Shown here: piece by piece, positions 21,353-32,654 of the stretch
Position numbering within the stretch: position 1 is the stretch's first letter
How the letters are laid out: each line of letters starts with the position of its first letter
DNA from: Hymenopus coronatus
Taxonomy: Eukaryota; Arthropoda; Insecta; Mantodea; Hymenopodidae
Direction: 5' to 3'
Length of the DNA: 64,000 nt
NCBI GenBank assembly: GCA_030762935.1
Contig: CM060895.1
Location: forward strand, 77,642,001-77,706,000
Translations under genes and position numbers: made by a program
The notes under the pieces: generated by a model
The model's input: only the letters and a program-made list of their open reading frames with translations
Databases searched by the model: none
What the model was told of the DNA's origin: nothing

Positions 21353-22189
21353 TTTCTCTATACGTGCTATGTATAGAGAAGGTATTGTATTGTACCCAAA
21401 AATTATATACCGAGATTTCACCGGATATACATGTTTTGAGACCTCCTGAATCCAAATAAAAAAAAAAAAAAATTTAGAAGCATGTCTGTGTGTATGTGTG
21501 TGTATTAGCTCAAAAACGAAAAGACCGTTAAATACCAAACTTGATATTTGAGTTTGGTATTTTCCAAGGATGTGACACGAAGATTTTCAAGAAAATCCTC
21601 CTACCCTTTACAAGGGGACTTTTTTTCGAAAATATTGATTTTTTAATAAATGGCTCTAACGATTTTGATTAAAATATCGTATATTAAAGATATTTACCCG
21701 ACAAATAAAATGTATATCTCGAATTTTCTGCGAATAGCCTCTGAAGACTGCTTTATTCTGGGTCAGTTTCACGCAATTTTGTATAAATGTTAAACCGTAA
21801 GAGATAGACAAAAGCTTATCACAACAACAAATTTAGAGCACATTAAAGCACACAATTTACGTTATATACATTTTTTTCGTGGAGTTGATAGTTTTTTTAG
21901 GTATTCCTTGTTTTTGGTTTCAGTTTTGAAAAGCATACTTTTCTCATACAGGAATTCGTCAACTCCTGTCCACAGAAACAAAGAAACTTCATTCATATAG
22001 CAACCAGCTTTTGACTATTATTTAACCTATGCTACTCACCTATTTCGCTTCTACTTACTAGCAAGCAATAAAGGCTATTTGTGCTAATTTTTTCTCAATT
22101 AGTATGAAGTAAATAGAAGCGTAAGCTTTTTAACAATAATTTGTTGCAGAGATGTAGAGAAAGCTATTTGAATGGAATACATCCAATTT
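21351..22189 (-). mobile_element. HP element, near full length, first of a tandem pair
   Basis: Starts ACTTTCTCTATACGTGCTAT. The palindrome has lost its central part and the A run at 21459-21472 is expanded. It ends TGAATGGAATACATCCAATT and is separated from the next copy only by T residues. Confidence 0.8.
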
Positions 22190-22195
22190 TTTTTT

Positions 22196-23197
22196 ACTTT
22201 CTCTACATGTACTATGTACATAGTGTATTGAGAAGGTATTGCAATGTACCGAAAATTTTGATACCGAGATTTCACCCCTGAATCAAAAAAACAATTTTTG
22301 GAAAAAGTCTGTGTGTGTGCGTGCATGCGTGTGTGTGTGTCTGTGGACAGCATAGCAAAAAAACGAAAAAACGAAAAACGAAAATACCAAACTTGGTATT
22401 TAAGATCAGTATATTCCAAAGATGAGACACGAAGGTTTTCAAGAAAATCCCCCCACCACAAACTACCCTTTACATGGAACTTTTTTCAAACATTTTTTTG
22501 TTGTGAAAAATGGCTTCAACGATTTTTATTAACATATTATATGTTAAAGATATTTATCTGATAAATAAAACGTATATCTTGAATTTTCGGGGAATAGTCT
22601 CTGAATACTACTTTATACTGGATGAATTTTACGGAATTTTGCATAACTGGCAAACCGTAAGAGATTGACAAAGAACTTACTTAACAGAAAATGTAGAGTT
22701 CGCTACAACACAAAATGTATGTCCTTTACGCTTTTGTCGTGGAGGTAACAGTTTCCGAGATATTCCTTATTTATTTATTTTTTATTTTGTAGCTTAACGT
22801 CCTTTAACCTGGTTTGGTCATATCGGACGATGAATGCAATTGATGATATGATGCTCAAATGATCTCGGGGTCCATGGAGCTTAAAGTTACTCGACATTCG
22901 TCTTCTCAGGATAAGGGAAAACCCGGAAAAAAACCTCACCCGGGTAACTCACCCTAAGCGAGATTCGAACTCACGTCGTTTTGAACGATTCCTTATTATT
23001 GATTTCAATTACAATCGCATAAGAACAGCTTTTAGAATATTTAGCTATCACTTTAGCATAGAGCATTCCTTATACTTATAAGGAGCTTGGTAATATCTTT
23101 ATATCTCGATTAGCATTGTGTGGAAAGAAAAATAATCTTTTGTAAGAACTTTGTAGAGCAGCTAGAGAAAGTCACGTGAGTGTAACACAGCAGATGA
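22196..23197 (-). mobile_element. HP element, second of a tandem pair, with nested SINE B
   Basis: Starts ACTTTCTCTACATGTACTAT and ends GAGAAAGTCACGTGAGTGTA plus ACACAGCAGA. It is split by the SINE at 22772-22987. The order and orientation match the preceding copy (head to tail). Confidence 0.8.
22772..22987 (-). mobile_element. SINE family B with 10-bp target-site duplication
   Basis: Complete body: CTTAACGTCCTTTAACCTGG, TTACTCGACATTCGTCTTCT and CTAAGCGAGATTCGAACTCA (minus-strand box B). The target duplication ATTCCTTATT lies at 22762-22771 and 22988-22997. Confidence 0.8.
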
Positions 23198-23230
23198 TGA
23201 CTGTTGTTATTATTATTAATAATAACATTA

Positions 23231-23261
<31 letters not shown>

Positions 23262-23324
23262 ATTGATTTAAATTGACTCAAATACAAAAATTATGCGCCA
23301 CATTTTCTCTAGCATATTTTCACA

Positions 23325-23600
23325 GGCAGCTTTGTAGTCGAGTGGTTACACCATTCACTTCTCACCTAGGTGGCCCTAATTCGATCCTAGAGACCCGTAT
23401 GTGGGATTAGTGGTAGACAAAACGGCGTTTGGGCTGGTTTTATCGGAGTTCTCTGGTCATTCCACCAATTGCTTCAAAATCATCTTCCCATGTCACCGTC
23501 ATCTAATATCATTCACATCCTCAGTTTCATCCTGGGCATTAGGCTAACCACCCATCTGACTTTTCTAATAGGCGAATGACCCTAGTGCTGACTTTTAAGT
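23325..23600 (+). mobile_element. SINE family A-related
   Basis: tRNA-like head with box A like TTGTAGTCGAGTGGTTACAC and box B like CTAATTCGATCCTAG. The body includes GGCTGGTTTTATCGGAGTTC. It is followed by a purine-rich AAAGAAA tract at 23625-23790. (ATT)n lies before it at 23222-23262. Confidence 0.65.
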
Positions 23601-23799
23601 TCTGGAGGGTGTAAGTCCTACATATGAGAAGGGTAAAAAGACAAAGAAATAAAGAAACAAAATAAGAAACATAGAAGAAAGGAAATAAATATTGAAAAAA
23701 AAGTGAAAAGAAAGAGATAAAGAATGAACGATAGAAAGTAAGAAACAAAGAGAAAAGAAAAAAAGAAGAAAGAACTTCTCACGTTCGCATTTAAAAATT

Positions 23800-24690
23800 T
23801 TATGTGTTTCATTCACATACCTAACTTTCTCTAGAATACGTCTCACAAACTATTCTTACAAAAGTTTATCGCAAGTACTTCAAGTTTATCGAGATAAATA
23901 TTAGCAAAAATTGTGTTATTACTTATTTAATCATTAAACCTGAAATTTACTTCTGTTTGCACATCCAGAATGAAAAAAGTGAATGAGTTGAGAAATGCTA
24001 ATTATTAGAGATTTTACAGGAATATTCTACAATAACAATGAACATATCGAAATGGTTCAACTCCACAAAACATTGTATATGGCATAAATTGGATGTTTTG
24101 TGGAAATCTATATAGTTTGTGTAGTAAGGTTTTGTCTCTCTTACGGCTTATTAATTATGCAAATACTAATACAGAATTAAGAGACCTTCAGAGGTTATTC
24201 CCAGAAAATTCATAATATACCTTTATTTTTGATAAAAATATCTTAACCATTTGTTATTTTATTCTATTTAAAACAAAATCTTTAGAGTCATTTTTTAAGA
24301 AATTAAAAATTTTCAAAGGCCGCGCCGTGGCCGAGTAGTTAGACCACTCGCCTCTCACCTAAACGGCCCGGGTTTGATCACAAGCAACCGCATGTGAGAT
24401 TTGTGGTGGACGAAGCAGTGTAGGGGCGGGTTTTCTCCGGGTTCTCGGGTTTACCACACCTTCACATTCTACCAGTGCTCCATCTTCATTCTATATATTA
24501 CCACTGTCATTGCCTGTGGTGCCACAAGTGATAAAAGCGGGCGTTAAATACTATAACAAAAAAAAAATTCAAAACAATTTTCCTTGTAGATATTAATTTT
24601 GTTTGGGATTTTCTCGAAAATTTCATGTCGCATCCATGAAATATGTTGAACTTAAATACCAGATTTAGTGTTTAAGGAACTCTTCTTTCA
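23800..24690 (+). mobile_element. HP element interrupted by SINE A
   Basis: Begins TATGTGTTTCATTCACATAC with ACTTTCTCTAG inside. Interior blocks are present to 24316 (TTTTTAAGAAATTAAAAATT) and resume at 24566 (TTTGGGATTTTCTCGAAAAT) after the SINE. The hairpin end is missing. Confidence 0.7.
24317..24563 (+). mobile_element. SINE family A, well preserved
   Basis: Head CCGCGCCGTGGCCGAGTAGT (box A TGGCCGAGTAGTTAGACC) and CCGGGTTTGATCA (box B). The body has GGTTTTCTCCGGGTTCTCGG and the tail AAAGCGGGCGTTAAATACTA followed by A's. This is the best full reference copy of family A in the window. Confidence 0.8.
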
Positions 24691-25233
24691 TATTTAAAGA
24701 CTTTTGATGACATAAATTCATTAGTATAATAAAATAGTTTTTATTGAAATATATGTTAAAATTTTTCTCATTATACTGTTATTTAAAAAACTTATAATTA
24801 TATATCCTGAGCCTTAATCTTCGGAAAAAAAAACATTTCATAGATGTAATTAGCTTATTGTAGGAATACATCGACTTTTGTGCAAACACTGCTGTTATAG
24901 AGGCAGTTTTGCTATTTAGTAAAGATACAGCGCAGCTTAGTAATTTTGAAAAACGTTTCTTCAAAATATTTATCCCAAAATATACCAAAAAATTAAAAAT
25001 TATTTCTATACTAAAATCAATGCCTATTATAGTCCTAACGTAAACAACAAAGAGGAATGGACTCACGTGTTTGATGCTATAGGGAGTACATAAGTTTTGC
25101 AACACTATTGTAGTTGTAGCAATAAATCAAGTAAGACATTATGCAACTTATTAAAATCTTATTTAATTAATATTATCATGCAGTAGTATTATGGCTAAGC
25201 TTTGGGATTTCCTTCTTAAGTATCTTGAAACTT
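24691..25233. other. unassigned AT-rich sequence
   Basis: Contains a 108-codon minus-strand frame (24779-25105) rich in F, I and L but without a recognisable motif, as expected by chance in T-rich sequence. Confidence 0.35.
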
Positions 25234-25416
25234 AGCTGATAATAAATTAGAATTACTGTATCTCCTCAAAAGGGTATTTGTCCTCAAGGTAGTACATAAC
25301 CTATAAATGCTGTTGCTTTATCTAAAAATAAAATTACTACTCCTACTATTTATGTGTAATAAAACTTATATGAACCGTCATATATACCTCGTCCAGTATG
25401 TAAATAAATAAATATT
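25234..25416 (-). pseudogene. cytb: nuclear-mitochondrial fragment of cytochrome b, inverted copy
   Basis: The minus strand, read with the invertebrate mitochondrial code, gives IFIYLHTGRGMYDGSYKF, then GVVILFLDKATAFMGYVLPW and GQMPFWGDTV, ending near AATTTATTATCAGC. These are the HVGRGxYYGSY and GYVLPWGQMSFWGATVITN segments of cytochrome b. TGA stands where Trp is conserved and ATA where Met is, so the source is mitochondrial. At least one stop-like or substituted position per 20 residues shows it is decayed. Confidence 0.9.
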
Positions 25417-25578
25417 ACACGCGGTATATATTATGGATCATATAAATTTTACTACATATGAATAGCAGGAGTAGTAATTTCATTTTTAGCTACAGCAACA
25501 GTATTTATAGGTTATGTATTACCTTGAGGACAAATATATTTTTGAGGAGCTACAGTTATTACTAATTTGTTATCAGCA
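25417..25578 (+). pseudogene. cytb: nuclear-mitochondrial fragment of cytochrome b, direct copy
   Basis: Begins CGCGGTATATATTATGGATC and reads RGMYYGSYKFYYMWMAGVV, then ISFLATATVFMGYVLPWGQM and YFWGATVITNLLSA with TGA as Trp. It covers the same gene segment as the inverted copy and meets it head to head at 25416/25417. It is better preserved than the other copy, which suggests the two were separate insertions or diverged after duplication. Confidence 0.9.
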
Positions 25579-27389
25579 TGTTCATTTAGCTATCGCAATT
25601 TCTCAGGATTTGCATTGGTTGTTTCATTACGACAGGTTGACAGAACTAATCCACGATGATACACTCACTGCTTTTATAGATTGCTTGCAAAGGACCAAGT
25701 CTTAAATATAAGAAGCAACTCTGCACGATAAACAATAGCAGCTGAATCAGCATTCACCTCGAGGCCAACGCCTGGAGAGTGACCGTATCATAGGAATACA
25801 ATTTATATAACTATTTCTTTAGTAATGCAAAACTAAGCTGCGTGTTATTAAACAATAACAATAATAAGTTGATAGTGTATTACTGTGCTGTACTCTATTT
25901 AATGTGCACGTACAATATGAAGATTGTTTACATTCCTTTCAGCATTCACGAGCGTACGACACATCTGTAAGTTAAGTTCAAGATGCAAAGAAATGAACAC
26001 AAACATTGGTGTACGTTTCGTTCCCAGAAATCATTTTTCTGAGTGGTGTAGGAAACTATTTACACTGCCATACTTCTTAGAGGTGGTTATTGCACGATAG
26101 CAAATAAAAGAAAACAATCAGGTACTTCGCTCCGCCATTCTGCGCCCTATAGAGCTCCGTATCTCTCTGTATATTTTCCCATTTATATTGACTTCAAGAG
26201 TATTCTTGCCTGAGATAGATTATAAGCATTAAGACTTAATAATATTTTATATATTTAATAGTGCTTAATATGTTTATATTTGATGAAAATATTTTCAAGA
26301 ATGAAAATGAGAATTTTTTCTCTGAAAATTTTAACACTTCTATAAAACTCAACAATTCATGTATAAGCCTTGTGCAAAGCTCGCAGGAAAAACAAACAAA
26401 CAAAACAAAACAAAAAGACAGAAAAAAACATCCAAGATCATGAAGAGATTATGAAAGAGCGGTCATCTCCAAGAGTAGACGTAACTTCACTTACTTCTAC
26501 CATTTTACGGCAACAACGTGTGCAACCCCTAAAAATATTATAATCTTTGAATGTCAGAAAATCGGCAGAGTATTGAATATATAAGTATAGAAGTATTTAT
26601 TGAAAACTAATATGGATAAATTAATACAAGACTGCGAAACACATTATGTACGATAGAAATCCAGAGCGAATTGTAAACACATTATACCAACACTAATAGT
26701 GATAAGCAATTTAACATAATTACATAGTGTTCGGTGTATTAGAACCAATAAAATGATGTGTGGTCCGTAACCAAATGATAACAGTAGAAGCCAAAATTCC
26801 ATTTTCTGTATTGAATAAGCTTCCAACAAAGCTTCGCTCAAATAATATTTCATGTAGGGATTCAAAGTTATTCCGTTGTTAAACAATTGTGAAAAATTTA
26901 ATGTTTCTCAATCACTTACCTACACATTATATAACATAACCTGATAATCATTTTGAAAAATAATTCTTCATGTGTGTTACGCTACCTAAAACTAGATTGT
27001 TATTAATAACAATCCCAGTTAAGGAATATGGACTTTTAGTTGCAAGTACAATACGAAAGCAAAACAAACTATTTTATGCCATCTTAAGTATATCCATTTT
27101 TGAAAATTAAAAACTCAACAATTTCATGCAGATTCATTTTCAATTTTAGTACTGCAAGGATGATTTGGTATATAATATATTAACGAATTTCATCCAAATT
27201 TATAAATTTCATACTCATTAAATTTATTTGTTTTACTGTTTTCCAAAGTTGCTCTTCACGATGCTAATTATTTTTTTTTTTGTAAAAAAATAATATTTTA
27301 TAGCTGAACTAGTTTATGCCATATATATATATTGAAGAGATGAAATTTTTATTACAATATTAATTTAGAATAAAATAAATGGTAAAAAC
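25579..27389. other. unassigned single-copy-like sequence
   Basis: No repeat of the window. A frame at 25514-25705 (+) merely reads through the cytochrome b fragment. A minus-strand frame at 26644-26886 is hydrophobic (KMEFWLLLLSFGYGPHIILL) but shows no family signature. From 26900 on the sequence is very AT-rich. Confidence 0.35.
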
Positions 27390-28230
27390 CTGATGCGTTT
27401 CATTCACATGACTTTCTCTACATCTCTGTAACAAATTATTGTTAATAAGCTCTATCTACTTCTTGCTAATCGAGATACACATTAGTAGATACGGCCTGAT
27501 TAGTTAGTTCTTTGTAAGTGGAAGGGAAATAAGGGAATACACTAGGTTAAACCAATAGTCAAATATGTTAAAATGTTGTTGCTATGGGATTGAAATCCGA
27601 GTCTTTGCGTGGCCAGGAGCTAACAAGTTCCTGTATGAGGAAAGTTTAAAGTATGTATTTTAAAAATGAAATAGATAACAAGGAGTATCTATAAAACAAT
27701 CAACTCCATGAAAAAAATGTGTACGACATTATTGCGTGTTTTAAGAAATTCTACATTTTATGTGCGGTAAGTTTTTGTTTATCTCTTACGGTTTAGCAGT
27801 TACTCAAAATTCAGAAAAAATTATTTAGAATAAAGAGGTTTGAGAGGCTATTCTCAGAAAATTCAAGATATAATTTTATTTGGCATGTAAATATCCCAAA
27901 TATTACACATTTTAATCAAAATTGTTAGAGTCATTTACGAAAATCCAGACTTTTGAATTTTTTCCATGGGATTTATTTCGTGTCGCTTCCCTTGAAGATA
28001 ATAAACTTAAATATTAAGATTGGTGTTTATAGGTCTTTTCGTTTATGAGCTATGCTGCACACACACACATACACATACACACACTCACATATAGACACAC
28101 ACAGTCATTTTTCAAAAAATGACTCTGCTGGATTCAGGAAGTCTCAAAGTATGTATTCCCAGTGAAATCTCGGTATAGTATTCTTGGGTGCAATACAATA
28201 CCTTCTTTATACACTAGGTACAAAGTACGT

Positions 28231-28235
<5 letters not shown>
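27390..28235 (+). mobile_element. HP element, near full length, 3' end expanded
   Basis: Starts CTGATGCGTTTCATTCACAT, with ACTTTCTCTACATCTCTGTA inside. The CA block is at 28059-28104. The palindrome ATACACTAGGTACAAAGTAC is followed not by GAGAAAGT but by a (GA)n tract, so the normal end is overwritten by slippage. Confidence 0.8.

Positions 28236-28290
<55 letters not shown>
28233..28290 (+). repeat. (AG)n microsatellite at the HP terminus
   Basis: About 28 AG units seeded from the GTAGAGAAAGT terminus of HP. Confidence 0.95.
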
Positions 28291-28291
<1 letters not shown>

Positions 28292-28454
28292 ACAGAGTAA
28301 AATGAAAAATATATTTATTCAAAGATTGTATATTGCTACATATATCTGTTATTTTTAATAAGATGACAGGTTAGCATGTTAACAAATGAATTTATCTCAT
28401 TTATACAATAATTTACAACAAGGTTTGCATTTTCTTTCTTTTTTTTTTTTTTTT

Positions 28455-28640
28455 TTGTAGTTTAACGTCCTTTAACCTGGTTGGTCATATCGGACGATGA
28501 ATGAAATTGGTGAAATGATGCTCAAATGATCTCTGGGTCCATGGAGCTTAAGATTACTCGACATTCGTCTTCCCAGATAAAGGGAAAACCCCGAAAAAAT
28601 CCTTAACCGGGGCTACTACCACATTACCCAGGCGGGCGTA
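28455..28640 (-). mobile_element. SINE family B
   Basis: Preceded by a T run (28438-28457), the reverse of a poly(A) tail, then TAGTTTAACGTCCTTTAACC and TTACTCGACATTCGTCTTCC. The tRNA head at the right is truncated or altered (CACATTACCCAGGCGGG). Confidence 0.75.
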
Positions 28641-29114
28641 TGCAATACTTCTTTGATTTATACCAAAAACGACCTTGAGTGGAATAATCTGAAAACGAGA
28701 ATGTACCGATCGATGAAAAGAGGGTTTAAAATAATAACTCTAAAATTACACTTTATCTGATGTAATTCTATTTGAAAAGTCTTTGGAATACTATAGGAGA
28801 TCCTCATGTATTTTTTGCTCCTCCTATGCAACTACTCTGTAGGTTCTTTAGATCGCTTTTAAAACGTTTGTTTATCTTTGTATAAGTACAACTGTAAATG
28901 TTGTAAAAATTTAGGTTTAGAGGCAGAAGATTTGTAGTATTTAATAACACTAAAAACCGTATTTATGAATTTAGACAATGATGAACCTATGCGGTAAAAC
29001 TTGGAATCGCGTAAGTTATTTGATACTAGGTGCTGGATGCGTTCCACCAATGAAAACTTAAATATATAATAACGAATATTGGAAAAGTACTAATGCAATA
29101 AACTAAGCTCTACA
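28641..29114. other. unassigned sequence
   Basis: No repeat or gene recognised. A 63-codon minus frame (28859-29050) has no motif. Confidence 0.35.
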
Positions 29115-29386
29115 TAATTCAAAATCTTCTCGGGCTTCTAGTCAGGTAAAAACTTGGCTTGACACCAACGTTTCGAAGAAGTGCATCTTCCTCGTCTTCA
29201 GGGTGAACTGATGGTTTGAGCTTGCGGAGACTGGTAATTATAAGAGCTGGGATGAAGCTAACATCTGATTGGTTCGCGAGCTCAAACCATCAGTTCACCC
29301 TGAAGACGAGGAAGATGCACTTCTTCGAAACGTTGGTGTCAAGCCAAGTTTTTACCTGGCTAGAAGCCTGAGAAGATTTTGAATTA
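29115..29386. mobile_element. foldback MITE with about 105-bp inverted arms
   Basis: The left arm (TAATTCAAAATCTTCTCGGG, AGGTAAAAACTTGGCTTGAC, CACCAACGTTTCGAAGAAGT) is repeated inverted on the right (ACTTCTTCGAAACGTTGGTG, GTCAAGCCAAGTTTTTACCT, GAGAAGATTTTGAATTA) with only a few mismatches. The loop is about 60 bp (GGAGACTGGTAATTATAAGA). Outermost TA at 29115-29116 and 29385-29386 fits a TA target duplication. No coding. Confidence 0.85.
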
Positions 29387-30436
29387 ACACGTCGCCAGGA
29401 AAGCTTCAGTTCTTATTTTAAGCTCTACATTTTTGAACAGTAATGGTTTGTGTATTCCGTATATCATAGGGTATACACAAAAGCTCTAGCTGCTTCTTAC
29501 CTATTTTCGGTGTCAATATTTACATTATTCCCTGAAAGAGAAGAACCCAGTACTTAGGGGGCATCCAAGATTACCGGTTTCTGGTCGTTGCTAACTTTTA
29601 GAGCTTATATCACTGTGTTTTGTGTTTACTGGTCTAGGAAGCACGTTTTCGGAACGTACTCAGCCACTGAGTATATGTTCCTATGCCTCACGAAGAGACG
29701 CCCGCGGGAAGAAGGGATGAGATGAGAGTAACACTGTGCGGCTGGAATCAGTGATGACACAGTAATGACATGGGCCTTACGTTTTCTAGATTGAGACGCC
29801 CCAGCGAACACACAGGCAGACCAGACCTGTATCAATAGAGGAGCCTACGCTCCGGAACCAGCACAAGGCTAAGGGATGAAGAAGTTACACAGAGAACATC
29901 ATTTCAACATGCCACGCTGCACCGAAACGTTTTACAACCCTGAAACAGACTGAATAGGACGAAGGATGAATGAAATGATTAATAGAACATTATGCAGGAG
30001 CAGGAAATTACCAGGTTGAAATATAGCACGCCAATTCGCCTGACTACCCTGTGAAACCCCTGAAAAAGTAACTTTTTATTTTTTTAAAATGAAAATGTAA
30101 TGTTTTATTTATATTATATAAACCAGGTATAAGATGCATCTGGATTTTAAAGTTTGATAAAAAAATAAACAAGGTTAGATTGGGTGGTCACCGAAAACCG
30201 AACCCGAACTCCCGAATGCGCGTCGCACGCCTTACTGCGACGCCATCTTGCTGTGTTTATGTTCTAAAATCAAGAATCGCCCCGCGATATTTTTATGCTC
30301 TAATTTTGATACCGGCTGTTTATTCTTCCCTTCTTAGAAATCAAGTCAAGGATTGAAGTAAATTGGAATTTGCACTACCATATTGCGGTTTTCTGATACC
30401 TATTTACTCTAGTTGGGCGCTCAGAATGCACTTTTT
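29387..30436. other. unassigned sequence with a tRNA-like scrap
   Basis: 29640-30060 is of mixed composition without a readable domain. At 30179-30255, GGTGGTCACCGAAAACCGAA and GACGCCATCTTGCTGTG resemble a reversed tRNA-like SINE head, but too little remains to assign a family. Confidence 0.3.
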
Positions 30437-30814
30437 ATTTTCTCTATACGTACTATGTACATAGTATATAGAGAAGGTATTGTAATGCACCCAAAATTTC
30501 GATACCGAGATTTCACCGAAAATACATGTTTTGAGACACTCTGAATACAAAACAAAATTTAGAAAAATGTCCGTGTGTGTGTGTCTGTCTGTCTGTGTGT
30601 ATATGTGTGTGTCTGTGGGCAGCATAGCTCAAAAACGAAAATACCGTTAAATACCAAACTTTGTATTTAAGTTCAGTATCTTTCAAGGATGCGAAACGAA
30701 GGTTTTCAAGAAAATCCCCCCACCCCAAACTACCCTTCATATGGAAAAATTTTCGAAAAGTTTGATTTTCTAAAAAATGGCTCTAACTATTTTGATTACA
30801 ATATCGTATATTAA

Positions 30815-30855
<41 letters not shown>

Positions 30856-31264
30856 GTCTTGAATTTTTTGGGAATAGCCTCAGAAGACTACTTTATTCTG
30901 GATGAATTTTACGAAATTGTGTAAAACTGGTAAACCGTAAGAGATAGACAAAAACTTACCGCGCAAAAATTGTAGAGCACGTTAAAGCACACTATTTATG
31001 TTATATACATTTTATTTGTGGAGTTGATCCTTATTTAGATTTCCTTGCTTTTTGTTTCAGCCTTGAAAAACTTTTATACTTTTCTCATACAGGAATTTGC
31101 CAACTCGTGTCCATACAAATAAAGAAGCAAGGAAACAAGTAATAAGACTATTTCTGCTAATTGTTTCTCAAAGAGCATGAAGTAAGTAGAAGCATAAGCT
31201 TTTTAACAATAATTTGTTGCAGAGATCTAGAGAAAGTCATGTGAGTGTAACACATCAGATTTTT
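30437..31264 (-). mobile_element. HP element, full length with perfect-looking palindrome
   Basis: Begins ATTTTCTCTATACGTACTAT. The palindrome centres on GTAC at 30467 with arms CTATGTACATAG and outer TCTCTATA/TATAGAGA. A (TG)n block is at 30574-30613. An (AT)n expansion at 30818-30850 lies inside AAAGATATTTACC. It ends GAGTGTAACACATCAGATTT. Confidence 0.85.
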
Positions 31265-31464
31265 CTACAACAAACGCATGCCACCCATCTACCCATTTTA
31301 TCATCGCTGATCTTCAACGAACCTTTGATCTATGTAACCGTCCACTTCAAATGTAACTGAAGTGAGCCTAATGGTTGTTAACTGCGCGTCGTGTGCCATC
31401 GAAACTTCGGCACGTCAAGAATAGTGCTTCATCAAGATACCTTCTAACGCTTTTTCACGCTTTT

Positions 31465-31592
31465 CCTTTCTCTATTAGTACTATGTGCATACATGGAGGT
31501 AGAGATAGTATTGTATTCCACCGAAAATTTTGATATCAAGATATATATGTATATAGAGATCCACGGAATCCAAAAAACGGCACCTTTAGAAA
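31465..31592 (-). mobile_element. HP palindrome-end fragment
   Basis: Decayed hairpin (CCTTTCTCTATTAGTACTAT) and the block after it (GTATTGTATTCCACCGAAAA). The 200 bp before it (31265-31464) match nothing else here. Confidence 0.6.
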
Positions 31593-31599
31593 AAATATT

Positions 31600-32502
31600 A
31601 TGTGTTACACTCACATGATTTTCTCTAGCTGCTCTACAAACAAACCTCTTACAAAAGATTAATCTTCTTTCTACGCAATGCTAATCGAGATAAACATTAG
31701 CAGAATGTTTTTGTTTACTTAGTTTCTTATTAGAAGAAGGAAAATAAAGGAATGCACTAAAAGTGTTAGTCGTTAGTTTTAAAAGCTCTCGTTATACGTT
31801 TGTCATTGTAAATCGCTTCTTTGCTTGACCAGGAGCAGAAAAAAGAAAAACGAAATCTTCCTGTTCGAGAAAAATATAAATACTTTATAATTGAAACCAA
31901 TAACAAGGAAATATCTTAAAAACAGCAAACTCCACGAAAAAAATGTATATGACATAAATGTTGTATTTTTAACGAGATCTACATTTTTGTGTACTAAGTT
32001 TTTGTCTATCTCTTACGGTTTACTGGTTATGCAAAATTCAGCAGAATTCATCCAGAATAAACAGGTATTCAGAAGCTATTCCCAGAAAATTGAAGATATA
32101 CATGTTATTTATGGTTTAAATAGCTTTAATATATGGTATTTTAATCAAAATCGTTAGAGCCATTTATAAGAAAAACAAACTTTTCAAAACTTTTCCATGT
32201 AAAGGGTAGTTAGAAGTGGGGGGGATTTTCTTTAATATCTTCGTGTCGCATCCTTGTAAGGTACAAAACCTAAATACCAAGTTTGGTATTCAACCGTCTT
32301 TTCGTTTTCTAGCTATGCTGTGTACCGGCTCACTGACAGACACACACACACATGGACATTTTTCTGAAAATGCTTTTTTTTTTTTGATTCAGTGGGTCCT
32401 AAAACATGTATTTCTGCTGCAATCTCGGTATCGAATTTTTGGGTGCAAAACAATACCTTCTCTATCCACTATGTACATTGTGCATACGGGGCTAGAGAAA
32501 GT
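31600..32502 (+). mobile_element. HP element, full length, first of a four-copy cluster
   Basis: Starts TTATGTGTTACACTCACATG with ATTTTCTCTAGCTGCTC inside. Conserved TCTCTTACGGTTTACTGGTT is at 32012. It ends GGGGCTAGAGAAAGT and is followed by AAAAA and the next copy. Confidence 0.8.
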
Positions 32503-32507
32503 AAAAA

Positions 32508-32654
32508 TCTGATGTATTCCATTCACATGACTTTATCTATATCTTGTAACAAATTATTGTTAAGAAGCTTTTTCTTCTATCTACTTCATGATAATCAAAA
32601 AATCATCAGAAATTGTCCTTCTTACTTGGTTTCTTGTAAGTAGAAGGGAAAAAA
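32508..32654 (+). mobile_element. HP start fragment in tandem
   Basis: Exactly the first ~147 bp of HP (TCTGATGTATTCCATTCACA to TAAGTAGAAGGGAAAAAA), then the next copy starts. Confidence 0.8.

Noticed and set aside
23539..23846. Minus-strand F/S/L-rich frames
   Set aside because: Translations of an AAAGAAA purine tract; three frames overlap.
24779..25105. 108-codon minus-strand frame
   Set aside because: Composition is that of random AT-rich DNA; no motif, no splice context.
26644..26886. 80-codon hydrophobic frame as a receptor exon
   Set aside because: No conserved motif and no neighbouring exon; T-rich strands give such peptides by chance.
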